Source of the DNA: Paenibacillus sedimenti
GTDB lineage: Bacteria; Bacillota; Bacilli; Paenibacillales; NBRC-103111
Length of the DNA: 64,000 nt
Reading direction: 5' to 3'
NCBI RefSeq assembly: GCF_014534655.1
Contig: NZ_JACVVD010000004.1
Coordinates: 1-64,000 of the forward strand
Part shown: piece by piece, positions 42,625-51,577 of the stretch
How the letters are laid out: the number at the start of each line of letters is the position of its first letter
Position numbering within the stretch: position 1 is the stretch's first letter
Made by a program: the position numbers and the translations under genes
The notes under the pieces: model-generated
Told to the model about the DNA's origin: nothing
The model's database searches: none
Seen by the model: only the letters and a program-made list of their open reading frames with translations

Positions 42625-43761
42625 ATGAAAGCTATTGATCTTCTGTTCGGTGATTTGGCCTCCATTTTATCGAATACTGTCATCCTTGTAATTCTGGCTC
42701 TCATGTTTGTGGTTTCTGTCAGGCTCTTTCTTGATCGCCGCAAAAAGGGCTACTTATCGATGACCATCTCCATTATCATTATCGGTATTCAGTATATGCT
42801 GCAGCTTTATCTAAAGCTCCACGCTATCGATACAAGCCACACGGCCTACATGCTGTTAATGCTCAAAATCATATCTTTCGTTCTCGTCAACATGGGCATT
42901 TATCAACTATACAACCGGACGAAACGTAAGCAGTACGTCTTTTTTTACGGGTTAATCATTATGGGCTTCATTGTATCGATCCTTCATTTCTTCATTCCTG
43001 AGCTTTATAACGGGACACCCGGTCAAGTCCGGCTGCTGCAGGATATCGGTCTTGAATTATATGTGTTTGTACTTATTTTCCTTTGTTTTTACATGATTCC
43101 GCCCAGCATTGGGCAGCAGATCAAGTATCAACTTGCGTTGACGGTATTCTTTTTCATGCAAACCGCTCATCTCATTAATGCTTACATGTACGGCAATGCT
43201 CAGCCTTGGTTCTCGCTAGCGGGCAATGCGCTGCCGATCGTGTATTATTTTCTGCTCTTTATGCTGCTCTTTGAACGCGTCGTTGAATTGATGCAGGCAA
43301 TTTATAACTCTTCCATTACTGACGGGCTAACCCGGCTTTATAACCGCAAATTTTTTTACAACCGGGTCACGCAATATGTGCAGCGGCACCTGCCAATCTC
43401 AATTTTGTTCAGTGATATTGATAACTTCAAAAAGCTGAACGATACAAAAGGCCATCAAATGGGTGACGACGTGCTTAAGCAAGTCGCGCAAATCCTTAAA
43501 GATGAAGCTGAGGAATGCGGCATTGCAGGACGTTATGGCGGCGAAGAGATGGTCGTCATGGTGACCGATCCAAGCATTAAAATGGACGAGTTCGCAGAGC
43601 GCGTCCGCAAACGCATAGAGACCGAAACGATTGTCACGGCCAGCATCGGCTACAGTAAATACAAAAGCGGATTAAGCGCCGAAGAACTTATCAAACAAGC
43701 GGACGAGGCTATGTACAAAGCGAAGACGACGGGCAAAAACAAGGTGGTGAAGTTTGCATAG
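42625..43761 (+). CDS. Membrane-bound diguanylate cyclase (GGDEF)
   Basis: The 378-residue protein has about seven membrane helices in residues 10-220 and a C-terminal GGDEF domain with DGLTRLYNRKFF, SDIDNFKKLNDTKGHQMGD and the active-site loop RYGGEEM (GGEEF-type). It should make cyclic di-GMP from GTP. No inhibitory RxxD site is evident just before the loop. CTGGAGGAAGGT precedes the ATG. The next gene starts 2 bases after its stop. Confidence 0.9.
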   Translation: MKAIDLLFGDLASILSNTVILVILALMFVVSVRLFLDRRKKGYLSMTISIIIIGIQYMLQLYLKLHAIDTSHTAYMLLMLKIISFVLVNMGIYQLYNRTKRKQYVFFYGLIIMGFIVSILHFFIPELYNGTPGQVRLLQDIGLELYVFVLIFLCFYMIPPSIGQQIKYQLALTVFFFMQTAHLINAYMYGNAQPWFSLAGNALPIVYYFLLFMLLFERVVELMQAIYNSSITDGLTRLYNRKFFYNRVTQYVQRHLPISILFSDIDNFKKLNDTKGHQMGDDVLKQVAQILKDEAEECGIAGRYGGEEMVVMVTDPSIKMDEFAERVRKRIETETIVTASIGYSKYKSGLSAEELIKQADEAMYKAKTTGKNKVVKFA

Positions 43762-43762
43762 C

Positions 43763-44534
43763 ATGCAAAAATTTCGTGCTGTCGCCCTTTGGCTATTGTT
43801 CCCGGTTCTCGGTGTGGTACTAAGTGCAGTTCTGTTTCCTATTGCCATAGAAAATAGTAAGAAACCTCATGCTTATACATACTCAAAACTAAGTGCTGCG
43901 AATGGTATCGTGCTTCATGCATTGAAAACGAAACCGGACAATATCGCCATTAAAGCCATTCATACAAATGTGACGGATACAGGCTTGTACGGTATTAATG
44001 GCGGTTTTTTCTACAATGGCGATCTGCTCAGCATCGCAGTGACGGACGATCGGCCCGCTAAGGGCGAGGCTAACGATTTACGGCACCGGCTGGTATAATA
44101 CAGACGTCGCCCGTGGTACGCTCATTTGGGATAAAGCGGTCAGGGCATTCTCTATCCAGGTCGTAAAACATGCGGGCGAGCTCAAGGTCACGGATCGCAA
44201 CCTCTACTGGGCTCAGGGCGGAGTTAGTATGAAACTTGCTGATAATGAGGGCTGGGCAGCACAAACCATCGAAGAAGAAATGCCCGCTTTTGATGAAAAC
44301 CGACTTCGCTCTGCTGCTGCCTATGACAACCGTGGTAACGTATGGCTGATTGTAACGCCAACGCCTTGTACGATTGAGCAATTTCGCAGCGCTATTTTGC
44401 AAAAAATCGTTCCCGGTCAATTAGTCGATGGCATTCTCCTAGATGGTGACGGTTCCTCACAGCTACTAAGCCGTGAAAGGAAGCTGCAAGGGGATGGTCG
44501 TGAGGTTTATCAGATGCTGCAAATTGTTAGATGA
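43763..44534 (+). pseudogene. Phosphodiester glycosidase (NAGPA-like) gene with a frameshift
   Basis: From ATG 43763 the frame gives a membrane anchor (residues 4-24) and KAIHTNVTDTGLYGINGGFF, typical of phosphodiester glycosidase/DUF2233 domains, and stops at 44098. The rest of the domain (YGTGWYNTDVARGTLIW to LVDGILLDGDGSSQLL and the end at 44534) is in the +1 frame. One extra T in the run near 44078-44083 (GATTTACGG) accounts for it. It may be a real pseudogene or a sequencing error. It follows the diguanylate cyclase gene closely. Confidence 0.8.
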
Positions 44535-44602
44535 ATGTCTTTCATAAAAACCGACAGGCAGTGTAGAGCTGCATGCCGGCTTAAACTGTCAGCGGTTCAT
44601 GA

Positions 44603-44899
44603 TTACTTGTCTACCTCATCAATATGCTCCTTGCAAAATGCTTCCACCATAGCTACCTCATCGTCTTCCAGATCAAAGTCAAGATAACGTTGTATCGTTT
44701 TCTCGTAGAGCTCATATTTCATCAGCCCCGCTTGATTCTCATCCACATTATAAATGGCTCTAATATACAGGCCGCTTTCGGAGTACAGCTCATCGTCATC
44801 CGGAACCTCAATATCCAGCATAAACTCGTACCGCTGCCCGTTGAGAATGCCGAACGGGTCTTTGACCAATTCCACAGTATAACTCGTAATTGTAATCAT
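44603..44899 (-). CDS. DUF6509-like small acidic protein
   Basis: The 98-residue protein begins MITITSYTVELVKDPFGILN and has GQRYEFMLDIEVPDDDELYS, resembling DUF6509 proteins of Bacilli (moderate certainty). It is strongly acidic, with no membrane segment. AAAGGGTG precedes the ATG. Function is unknown. Confidence 0.7.
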   Translation of the reverse strand: MITITSYTVELVKDPFGILNGQRYEFMLDIEVPDDDELYSESGLYIRAIYNVDENQAGLMKYELYEKTIQRYLDFDLEDDEVAMVEAFCKEHIDEVDK

Positions 44900-45004
44900 C
44901 GTAACACCCTTTCTTTCTTAATAATATTAATGAATGTGTTTCCCAAAATTTAATATGAAATTCATTCTGTAAGTTCCCCTCATGAAATATACGTTAACAA
45001 TTGC

Positions 45005-45042
45005 CTTTATGCAAATCAAAAATAAGTATTGATTGCATAAAG
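45005..45042. promoter_or_regulatory. Long imperfect palindrome upstream of the first GMC gene
   Basis: CTTTATGCAAATCAA and TTGATTGCATAAAG are inverted arms with one bulged base and a 9-base loop, 82 bases before the start of the GMC oxidoreductase gene. No T run follows, so an operator is more likely than a terminator. Confidence 0.5.
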
Positions 45043-45123
45043 TCGCCGGCATCAGCATTACAGTATGAATATGGTTGCAATAAATGTTAAACGTACTTTC
45101 TATCAGGAAGGGGAGTGAATGTA

Positions 45124-46833
45124 TTGAAAATATGGGTGTCGGGAGAGCATGAAACACTCAGGACCATCGCGAATAAAAACCACGTATCCATTGAGGACCT
45201 CATTTTGCTCAATCCGCACGTTGAACATCCCGATCAGGATATCACCGGCATACCGGTATATCTTCCTTCCAATACGGAATCGAGCAACGGAATCCATTCG
45301 AGGGCCGCGCCAACCGGTGCACTTCCGACTTGTCCGGTCGTACCGGGACCGACCCTTAATAACTGGATTCCCCTCACTCCGCTGGATCAGATGGCTCAGC
45401 GGGAATACGATGTTCTGATTATTGGCACCGGAGCCGGGGGAGGAGCCGTACTTTGGCGATTGTGCGAGCAATGGAAAAGGGAAGGAAAACGGATCGGTAT
45501 CATTGAACGCGGGGACCAGGTAATTCCTACACATGCCCGAAATTTGTCGACCATGAACCAGGAGCGTCTGGTAGCTTATTTTAACTACTTATCCAAGTCT
45601 TTGCCTGGTTCTATGCCGGAATATCCGGGAGCTAGGCAGCTTTTTGCGCTGGGTGGCAGAACGCTTTTTTGGTATGCATTTACGCCTCGGATGCACGAGT
45701 GGGATTTGGCGAAATGGCCTATACCTGTCAGTGAAATGGAGAGCTATTATGGTGTGGCGGAAGAAGTCATGAAAGTAACCGGAGCTTTTGCTGAAGGTGC
45801 TTCATTCACTGAAATTTTACTTGAGCGGTTATGGATGCGCGGTTATTCCAAAGCTGCCCCCCTTCCGATCGCAGCCGATATCGTTCCTCATTCGTTCGGA
45901 CAGATCCATACCGACATGTTTACCAGCTCCATTTCCCTGCTTGCAAGAGCGCTGCATATAAGGCCGTTCGATTTGGCTATCAATTCGCGGGCCGTGCAGA
46001 TTATTCATGAAAACGGGAAAGTTACCGGTGTCAAGGTCGTTGCCCCGGATAAAACAGCTTATACCCTGAAAGCCAAAACCGTTGTTGTGAGCGCGAGTAC
46101 TTTTGAAACGCCCCGCTTGCTGCTGAATTCAGGATTCCAACACCAGGCCTTGGGTCATTACCTGACGAATCAATCCTTTGTTCAAGCGACAGGAAGCATT
46201 AGCACGGCTGATTTCCCAATCCCTTGGGGTCCCCTTAACATCATGATTCCGCAAAAGCCGGATACTCCATACTCGGTGCTGATGACCGGACCGGAAGCTT
46301 TCTATTGGTATCCGGTTGCCTATGAAAGACCGCTAAGGGGTGAAGCACCGGTTAATTTTTATGGTTATGGAAAGGTCGAACCGAGATTTGAAAATCGGAT
46401 TACATTAAATCCGGACAAAAGAGATGAGTATGGCGTCCCTGAAATTCAAGTGCATTTTTCCTTTAGTGAAACCGATTGGAACGTTGTTCGCCAAATGTCA
46501 GAAGGAATAAAGCGCATTGCCAAGGATTCGGGTATCCGTCTGGTTTCCAGAAACGGCAAACCGCCTATTTGCCTAACCCCTCTCGGCGATTTGCATCATG
46601 ATTCCGGCACATGCCGGATCGGGGATGACCCATCTACATCGGTCGCGGACCCCAACGGGCAAATCCGCGGCGTTTCCGGTCTCTATGTGGCCGATAACAG
46701 CGCTTTACCTTACATCGGAGCCGAAAATCAGACTTTGTCTACAATTGCACTCGCTATTCGCACGGCGGATCACATCGTCCGGCAGCATGGGGGTATGTTG
46801 AAAACGAAACGCGATTTGAATGAACCGAGTTAG
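45124..46833 (+). CDS. GMC-family oxidoreductase with N-terminal LysM-like segment (paralogue 1)
   Basis: From TTG 45124 (AAGGGGAGTGAATGTA upstream) the product has about 569 residues. Residues 1-45 (HETLRTIANKNHVSIEDLIL to DITGIPVYLP) look like a LysM domain. The FAD-binding GTGAGGGAVLWRLCE, GGRTLFWYAFTPR, and the C-terminal HHDSGTCRIGDDP and LYVADNSALPYIGAENQTLS follow the GMC pattern; the active-site histidine lies near the last. Such enzymes oxidise alcohols or sugar hydroxyls. No signal peptide is seen. A paralogue lies at 48871-50526, with a mutarotase and ThuA-like gene between. Confidence 0.87.
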   Translation: MKIWVSGEHETLRTIANKNHVSIEDLILLNPHVEHPDQDITGIPVYLPSNTESSNGIHSRAAPTGALPTCPVVPGPTLNNWIPLTPLDQMAQREYDVLIIGTGAGGGAVLWRLCEQWKREGKRIGIIERGDQVIPTHARNLSTMNQERLVAYFNYLSKSLPGSMPEYPGARQLFALGGRTLFWYAFTPRMHEWDLAKWPIPVSEMESYYGVAEEVMKVTGAFAEGASFTEILLERLWMRGYSKAAPLPIAADIVPHSFGQIHTDMFTSSISLLARALHIRPFDLAINSRAVQIIHENGKVTGVKVVAPDKTAYTLKAKTVVVSASTFETPRLLLNSGFQHQALGHYLTNQSFVQATGSISTADFPIPWGPLNIMIPQKPDTPYSVLMTGPEAFYWYPVAYERPLRGEAPVNFYGYGKVEPRFENRITLNPDKRDEYGVPEIQVHFSFSETDWNVVRQMSEGIKRIAKDSGIRLVSRNGKPPICLTPLGDLHHDSGTCRIGDDPSTSVADPNGQIRGVSGLYVADNSALPYIGAENQTLSTIALAIRTADHIVRQHGGMLKTKRDLNEPS

Positions 46834-46860
46834 CTATTACATAAATCATCCCCTAAAAAA

Positions 46861-46904
46861 AGCAGCTTCTACACAGACTTTGAACTGTGCAGAGCTGCTT
46901 TTTC
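46861..46904 (+). terminator. Terminator after the first GMC gene
   Basis: AGCAGCTTCTACACAG pairs with CTGTGCAGAGCTGCT (mismatches inside) and is followed by TTTTT; it also serves the convergent mutarotase gene. Confidence 0.8.
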
Positions 46905-46915
46905 AAATTTGATAG

Positions 46916-47977
46916 TTAGCGCACGGAAAATTTATAAATCGTACTTTGCCTGTAAATCTGATCTGGAAGCAATTCCGTACTTGGAAAATTAGGATGATTC
47001 GGAGAATCCGGATAATGCTGTGTCTCCAGAGACAAACCACCGTACTTTTTATACCCTTTCCCCTCTTTTCCAATATCGCTTCCATTTAAATTGTTGCCTG
47101 AATAGAATTGAATGCCTGGCTGTGTGGTGTAAACCTCCATCATGCGGCCCGAATTCGGTTCAAACACGCTTGCTGCCAAAACCATGGCATTCCCGGTACG
47201 ATTCAATTCATAATTGAAATCATAACCGTTCCTTGCATACCTCATCTGTGGGTCTTTGGAATGAATCCGCGCACCAATTGTCATCGGTTTACGGAAGTTA
47301 AGCGGCGTACCGGCTACGCTTCGTATTTCCCCCGTTGGGATGAGATCCGGCTTGATCGGAGTAAACCGGTCGGCGTGAATCGTTAAGATATGCCCAAGGA
47401 CATCCCTGTTACCTGCGCCTGCGAGGTTGTAGTAGTTATGCTGGGACAGGTTCACTACCGTTTTTTTATCGGTTGTGGCTGTATAATCCATCCTCAGCTC
47501 ATTGTCGTTAGTCAGGGTATATACCAGTTTTACCTTAACATTTCCCGGGAACCCTTCTTCACCGTCTTTGCTCAAATAACTTAGAGCGAGCCCGAAACCG
47601 TCTTCTTGATAGACTTCCTCCACTCCCCATACCCTCTTGTCAAATCCCCGTTTCCCGCCATGCAGCGTATGCGGTCCCTCATTTACAGAAAGCTGATAGG
47701 TTACACCGTCAAGTGTAAACCGGCCGTTAGCGATTCGATTCGCGTACCGTCCCAGAATAGCCCCGAAGTAGGGCTTATTACCGGTTCGCAAATAATCTTC
47801 CAGCGACCCATAACCAAGGAGGACATCCTCAAAGATCCCGTTCCGATCCGGTACCTCAAGCTTCAGCATTATTCCGCCGTAAGTCATAATTGCAGCCTGT
47901 ATGCCTCTTTTATTAGTCAAGGTATAAAGGTATACAGCTTGGCCTTCGAGGGTTTTGCCGAAATATTGCTTGGTAAT
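46916..47977 (-). CDS. galM: Galactose mutarotase (aldose 1-epimerase), start unclear
   Basis: The protein has the GalM blocks GRYANRIANGRFTLDG, NEGPHTLHGGKRGFDKRVW, VNLSQHNYYNLAG and YTTQPGIQFYSGNNL with the catalytic His and Glu environment (SLETQHYPDSPNHPNFPS). It interconverts anomers of aldoses. Homology continues upstream of the first in-frame TTG (47920) as YGITKQYFGKTLEGQAVYLYT, typical GalM N-terminus, but no ATG, GTG or TTG is in frame before the stop at 48022; ATT 47977 is the start drawn here. A one-base lesion near 47980-48000 is possible, since an ATG at 47995 is one frame off. It follows thuA by a few bases. Confidence 0.8.
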   Translation of the reverse strand: MTKQYFGKTLEGQAVYLYTLTNKRGIQAAIMTYGGIMLKLEVPDRNGIFEDVLLGYGSLEDYLRTGNKPYFGAILGRYANRIANGRFTLDGVTYQLSVNEGPHTLHGGKRGFDKRVWGVEEVYQEDGFGLALSYLSKDGEEGFPGNVKVKLVYTLTNDNELRMDYTATTDKKTVVNLSQHNYYNLAGAGNRDVLGHILTIHADRFTPIKPDLIPTGEIRSVAGTPLNFRKPMTIGARIHSKDPQMRYARNGYDFNYELNRTGNAMVLAASVFEPNSGRMMEVYTTQPGIQFYSGNNLNGSDIGKEGKGYKKYGGLSLETQHYPDSPNHPNFPSTELLPDQIYRQSTIYKFSVR

Positions 47978-47999
47978 GCCGTAGGAAGCTGCATTCTCG

Positions 48000-48773
48000 T
48001 TAGGGAAATTCCCCCCTTGTTATTTTCTCCAGCGGCTGTGTATTTCCGTATACAGGTTCAGCTCCATGGGGCAAGGCCGCCCAACGTACAGCGTTTGCTA
48101 TTACCCGCAAAACGTCTTTGTTATAGTAGGTTGGATAATTTTCATCTCCAGGCCGGAAGTAAAAGATTTTCCCGAGTCCTCGTTGATACGCACACCCGCT
48201 GCGGAATACTTCCCCGCCCTGGAACCAGCTGATAAATACCAGCTCTTCGGGAGCAGGTATATCAAAAAACTCTCCATACATCTCTTCATGCTGCAACTCG
48301 AAATATTCCCCAAGTCCTTCGGTAATCGGGTGGGAGGGGTCGACAACCCATATTCTTTCCCTCTCGGCATCTGTTCTCCATTTCAGATCACAAGTAGTCC
48401 CCATCAATTTCTGAAATATTTTCGACCGATGTCCGGAATGCAGAACGACGAGTCCCATGCCTTGCAGCACTCTTGCCTGGATTCTATTGACGATCTCGTC
48501 AGCCACCTTCTCATGAGCCAAGTGCCCCCACCATATCAAAACATCCGTTTGACTAAGCACCTCGTTCGAGAGTCCGTGCTCCGGCTGTTCCAATGTTGCC
48601 GTTTGAATTCGAAATCCGTACGGTCCAATACCTGTGGCAATCGCTTGATGAATGCCATTTGGATAAATGCGGGCTATTTTCGGATCTGTTCTCTCAGGAA
48701 CAAATTCATTCCAGATGGTCACATGTATCGGTTTCATCTCAAACATCGGTCCGCTGCCAATTCTTACTTTCAT
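48000..48773 (-). CDS. ThuA-like trehalose-utilisation domain protein
   Basis: The 257-residue protein has the ThuA fold signatures [39 protein letters not shown] and [18 protein letters not shown]. ThuA-like proteins have a glutamine-amidotransferase-like fold and accompany sugar oxidoreductases in trehalose or glycoside 3-keto pathways (established for Sinorhizobium thuAB). GGAGGGATTGACCG precedes the ATG. It is upstream of galM on the - strand. Being between two GMC genes it likely shares their substrate. Confidence 0.88.
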   Translation of the reverse strand: MKVRIGSGPMFEMKPIHVTIWNEFVPERTDPKIARIYPNGIHQAIATGIGPYGFRIQTATLEQPEHGLSNEVLSQTDVLIWWGHLAHEKVADEIVNRIQARVLQGMGLVVLHSGHRSKIFQKLMGTTCDLKWRTDAERERIWVVDPSHPITEGLGEYFELQHEEMYGEFFDIPAPEELVFISWFQGGEVFRSGCAYQRGLGKIFYFRPGDENYPTYYNKDVLRVIANAVRWAALPHGAEPVYGNTQPLEKITRGEFP

Positions 48774-48870
48774 CGGTCAATCCCTCCATCTCTTTAACTT
48801 CATGTATAGTGAACACGTCATTAACATAGTAATGGGGAGCATATATGTTTATTAAAAGGAAGTGATAATA

Positions 48871-50526
48871 TTGAACATATATATCGCTGATAATGAAGAT
48901 ACCCTTCTTAAAATTTCTCGAAAATATCAAGTTGAATTAGTTCAATTGATGTCTCTGAATCCGCATATTGACAGGTCTGATACAATCATCGCAGGCCAAC
49001 GCGTCAACCTTCCATCTCCATTCATGCCAAGAAACGAAGACAGGGTTGTTGCCCCTTTTTGCCCGCCAGTACCTCAAGAGGATTTTCTTCCTGACTGGAT
49101 TCCGCTCACCCCCGTGGAGCAGATGGCTGCAACCGAATATGATGTCCTCATTGTCGGATCTGGCGCAGGGGGAGGAGCAGCTCTGTGGAGATTATGTGAA
49201 CAGTGGGGGGATAACGGAAAAAAAATTGGGATCATAGAGAGAGGCCCCCTTTTCTTGCCCACCCATGTAGCGAACATAGCCACCATTAACTTTGATAACT
49301 TTAGGGTATACGCACCACCGCAAATTACCAATCTGGCCGGGAACAAACTCCCGCAATATCCAGGTTTAAAGCTGATTCACGCTTTAGGCGGAAGAACCTT
49401 AATATGGGGGGCAGTCACCCCGCGTATACCGGATTTTGAATTGGCAAGCTGGCCGATTCCGATCAGCGAAATGGGGCTTTATTACAATATCGCCGAAGAA
49501 ATCATGAACGTTACAACTTCCTATACGAAAGATTCGTCGATTACACAGATTCTTCTAAAACGGCTTCGGGAAAATGGATATTACAATGCAGACGATATTC
49601 CGGTTGCTACCGACCTGGATGAAACCCGCTCCGGGAGACTTCATTCCAATGTCTTTTTCAGTTCCATTCTTTTTTTGGCCAGAGCATTGAGCATGCGCCC
49701 CTTTGATTTGGCCGTTAACGCCTATGCTGCTGAAGTTATTACCGATGGCCGTAAAACCGTCGGCGTTCGGGTGATGACCCCGGATAAGATATCTCATTTC
49801 ATCAAAGCGAAAACCGTCGTGCTAGCGGCAAGCGCAACACAAACTCCACGTATACTGCTTAACTCGAGGATTCCAGGAAAAGCGATCGGCAGGTATCTCA
49901 CTAACCATTCGTACCTGATAACTACAGCAAGCGTAAATACTAGGGGTTTCTCCGAACCATTAGGAGCATTGGGAATTATCGTTCCACAACTTGAAGATCG
50001 CCCTTTTCAGTTGCAGCTTCAAGGGCCGGAACAATATTTTAACTACAATTATGAAAAAAAGCCGATCAAGGACGATTGGGAAATCATCTTCTTCACGTCA
50101 GGTAAGGTTGAAGCTCGTTACGAAAATAGAGTATTTCTGGATCCGAACAGGTTGGATGAGTACGGGATGCCGGAAATGCAAGTTAGTTTCTCGTATAGCG
50201 AAAAGGATGAAGCTGTTCTTCAGCAGATGTATGACGCTGTCCTGCAGTCTTCTTCTGCGATGCAATTACGCGTGGCCACGATGAACGGAGTTCCCGCCAT
50301 TTGCTTAATGCCGGCTGGGACAGATAATCACGAAGCCGGAACATGCCGGATGGGCGACGACCCGAATACGTCGGCCACGAATCGGCACGGACAAATTCAT
50401 GGCGTGCCGGGTCTTTATATCGCAGACAGCAGCGTCCTGCCCTCGATTGGCGCTACCAATCCTACCTTGTCAACCGTCGCTCTGGCGATTAGGACGGCAG
50501 ATTACATCATTAGACAGTTGCAATAA
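48871..50526 (+). CDS. GMC-family oxidoreductase with N-terminal LysM-like segment (paralogue 2)
   Basis: From TTG 48871 (AAAGGAAGTGATAATA upstream) the product has about 551 residues and the same build as paralogue 1: LysM-like residues 1-44 (EDTLLKISRKYQVELVQLMS), GSGAGGGAALWRLCE for FAD, GGRTLIWGAVTPR, and HEAGTCRMGDDPNTS with GATNPTLSTVALAIRTAD at the end, closer to the canonical NPTLT motif than paralogue 1. It divergently faces thuA. The duplication of this gene around the mutarotase/ThuA pair suggests complementary oxidation steps or two subunits. Confidence 0.88.
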   Translation: MNIYIADNEDTLLKISRKYQVELVQLMSLNPHIDRSDTIIAGQRVNLPSPFMPRNEDRVVAPFCPPVPQEDFLPDWIPLTPVEQMAATEYDVLIVGSGAGGGAALWRLCEQWGDNGKKIGIIERGPLFLPTHVANIATINFDNFRVYAPPQITNLAGNKLPQYPGLKLIHALGGRTLIWGAVTPRIPDFELASWPIPISEMGLYYNIAEEIMNVTTSYTKDSSITQILLKRLRENGYYNADDIPVATDLDETRSGRLHSNVFFSSILFLARALSMRPFDLAVNAYAAEVITDGRKTVGVRVMTPDKISHFIKAKTVVLAASATQTPRILLNSRIPGKAIGRYLTNHSYLITTASVNTRGFSEPLGALGIIVPQLEDRPFQLQLQGPEQYFNYNYEKKPIKDDWEIIFFTSGKVEARYENRVFLDPNRLDEYGMPEMQVSFSYSEKDEAVLQQMYDAVLQSSSAMQLRVATMNGVPAICLMPAGTDNHEAGTCRMGDDPNTSATNRHGQIHGVPGLYIADSSVLPSIGATNPTLSTVALAIRTADYIIRQLQ

Positions 50527-50532
50527 TCAAGA

Positions 50533-51423
50533 TCAAATAGCTAAATACTCTCCCCCATTGACATGAAGAGTGATCCCGACCGCATAGCTGGAATCGTCGG
50601 ATGCAAGGTATAAATAGGCCGGCGCGAGTTCCGCAGGTTGACATGGCCGGCCGATCGGATTATCGCTGCCAAATGTCATATACATCTCCGGGGGAAGAGA
50701 GGCTGGAATTAGTGGGGTCCACGTCTTGCCGGGAGCTACACAGTTCACGCGGATTCCTCTCTTGATCAAAGATAACGCTAACGAGCGGGTAAAAGTGCCA
50801 ACCGCTCCCTTGGTCGCGGAATAATCAATTAATTGTTCAAAACCGGCAATTGACGTTACCGAGCTTGTATTGATGATCGTGCTTCCCGGTCTTAAATGGG
50901 GAACGACCGCTTTTGCAAAATAAAGGAAAGAGAAAAAGTTGGTTCTAAAGGTACGTTCAAGCTGCTCGGCGCTAATATGTTCAATGCTGCTCTGAACGTG
51001 CTGTTCGGCGGCATTATTGATCAAAATATCAATTCGCCCGAACTCGGATAAAGTGTGCCCTACAGCCTCGCGACAAAAATCTTCATAGCCGATATCCCCT
51101 GCTATCGTCAAACATCTGCGGCCCATTTCCCTTATCCTGGTCGCGGTTTCCATGGCATCTCCATGTTCATTAAGGTAGACGACAACGATATCCGCCCCCT
51201 CCTTGGCGAACAAATAGGCGATTGCACGCCCGATGCCGCTATCCCCCCCTGTAATAATGGCTACTTTGCCCTGTAATTTTCCGGTTCCGATATGATCCGG
51301 ATTTTCAGAAATGGGCCTTGGAATCATAATGGATTCAATTCCCGGCTGCCCAGGTTGATATTGAAGCGGGGCCTGAATAGGTATATCTTCACACTTCGTT
51401 AAGTGCCCGTAGTTCGGATGCAT
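50533..51423 (-). CDS. Short-chain dehydrogenase/reductase (YhdF/YghA-like)
   Basis: The 296-residue protein has the long N-terminal extension of this SDR group (HPNYGHLTKCEDIPIQAPLQ), the cofactor motif TGGDSGIGRAIAYLFAKEGAD, NNAAEQHVQSS, and the complete catalytic set STIINTSSVTSI with YSATKGAV. The C-terminal AVGITLHVNGG is normal. It is probably an NADP-dependent aldehyde or sugar reductase. ATG 51423 is chosen with GATGGAGGAATC upstream. It converges with the GMC paralogue 2, 6 bases away. Confidence 0.9.
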   Translation of the reverse strand: MHPNYGHLTKCEDIPIQAPLQYQPGQPGIESIMIPRPISENPDHIGTGKLQGKVAIITGGDSGIGRAIAYLFAKEGADIVVVYLNEHGDAMETATRIREMGRRCLTIAGDIGYEDFCREAVGHTLSEFGRIDILINNAAEQHVQSSIEHISAEQLERTFRTNFFSFLYFAKAVVPHLRPGSTIINTSSVTSIAGFEQLIDYSATKGAVGTFTRSLALSLIKRGIRVNCVAPGKTWTPLIPASLPPEMYMTFGSDNPIGRPCQPAELAPAYLYLASDDSSYAVGITLHVNGGEYLAI

Positions 51424-51577
51424 GAATGATTCCTCCATCACAATCAGTTACTTTCAGATTATTCCACGAAGCACAAATAGGTGATTGCCCATTAATTTAT
51501 GACTGCCTGAACTTCCCAAGTATTACTTTCCAATATTCTGGAAACCATAATATAACATTCAGGGAAGGACTGATCCT

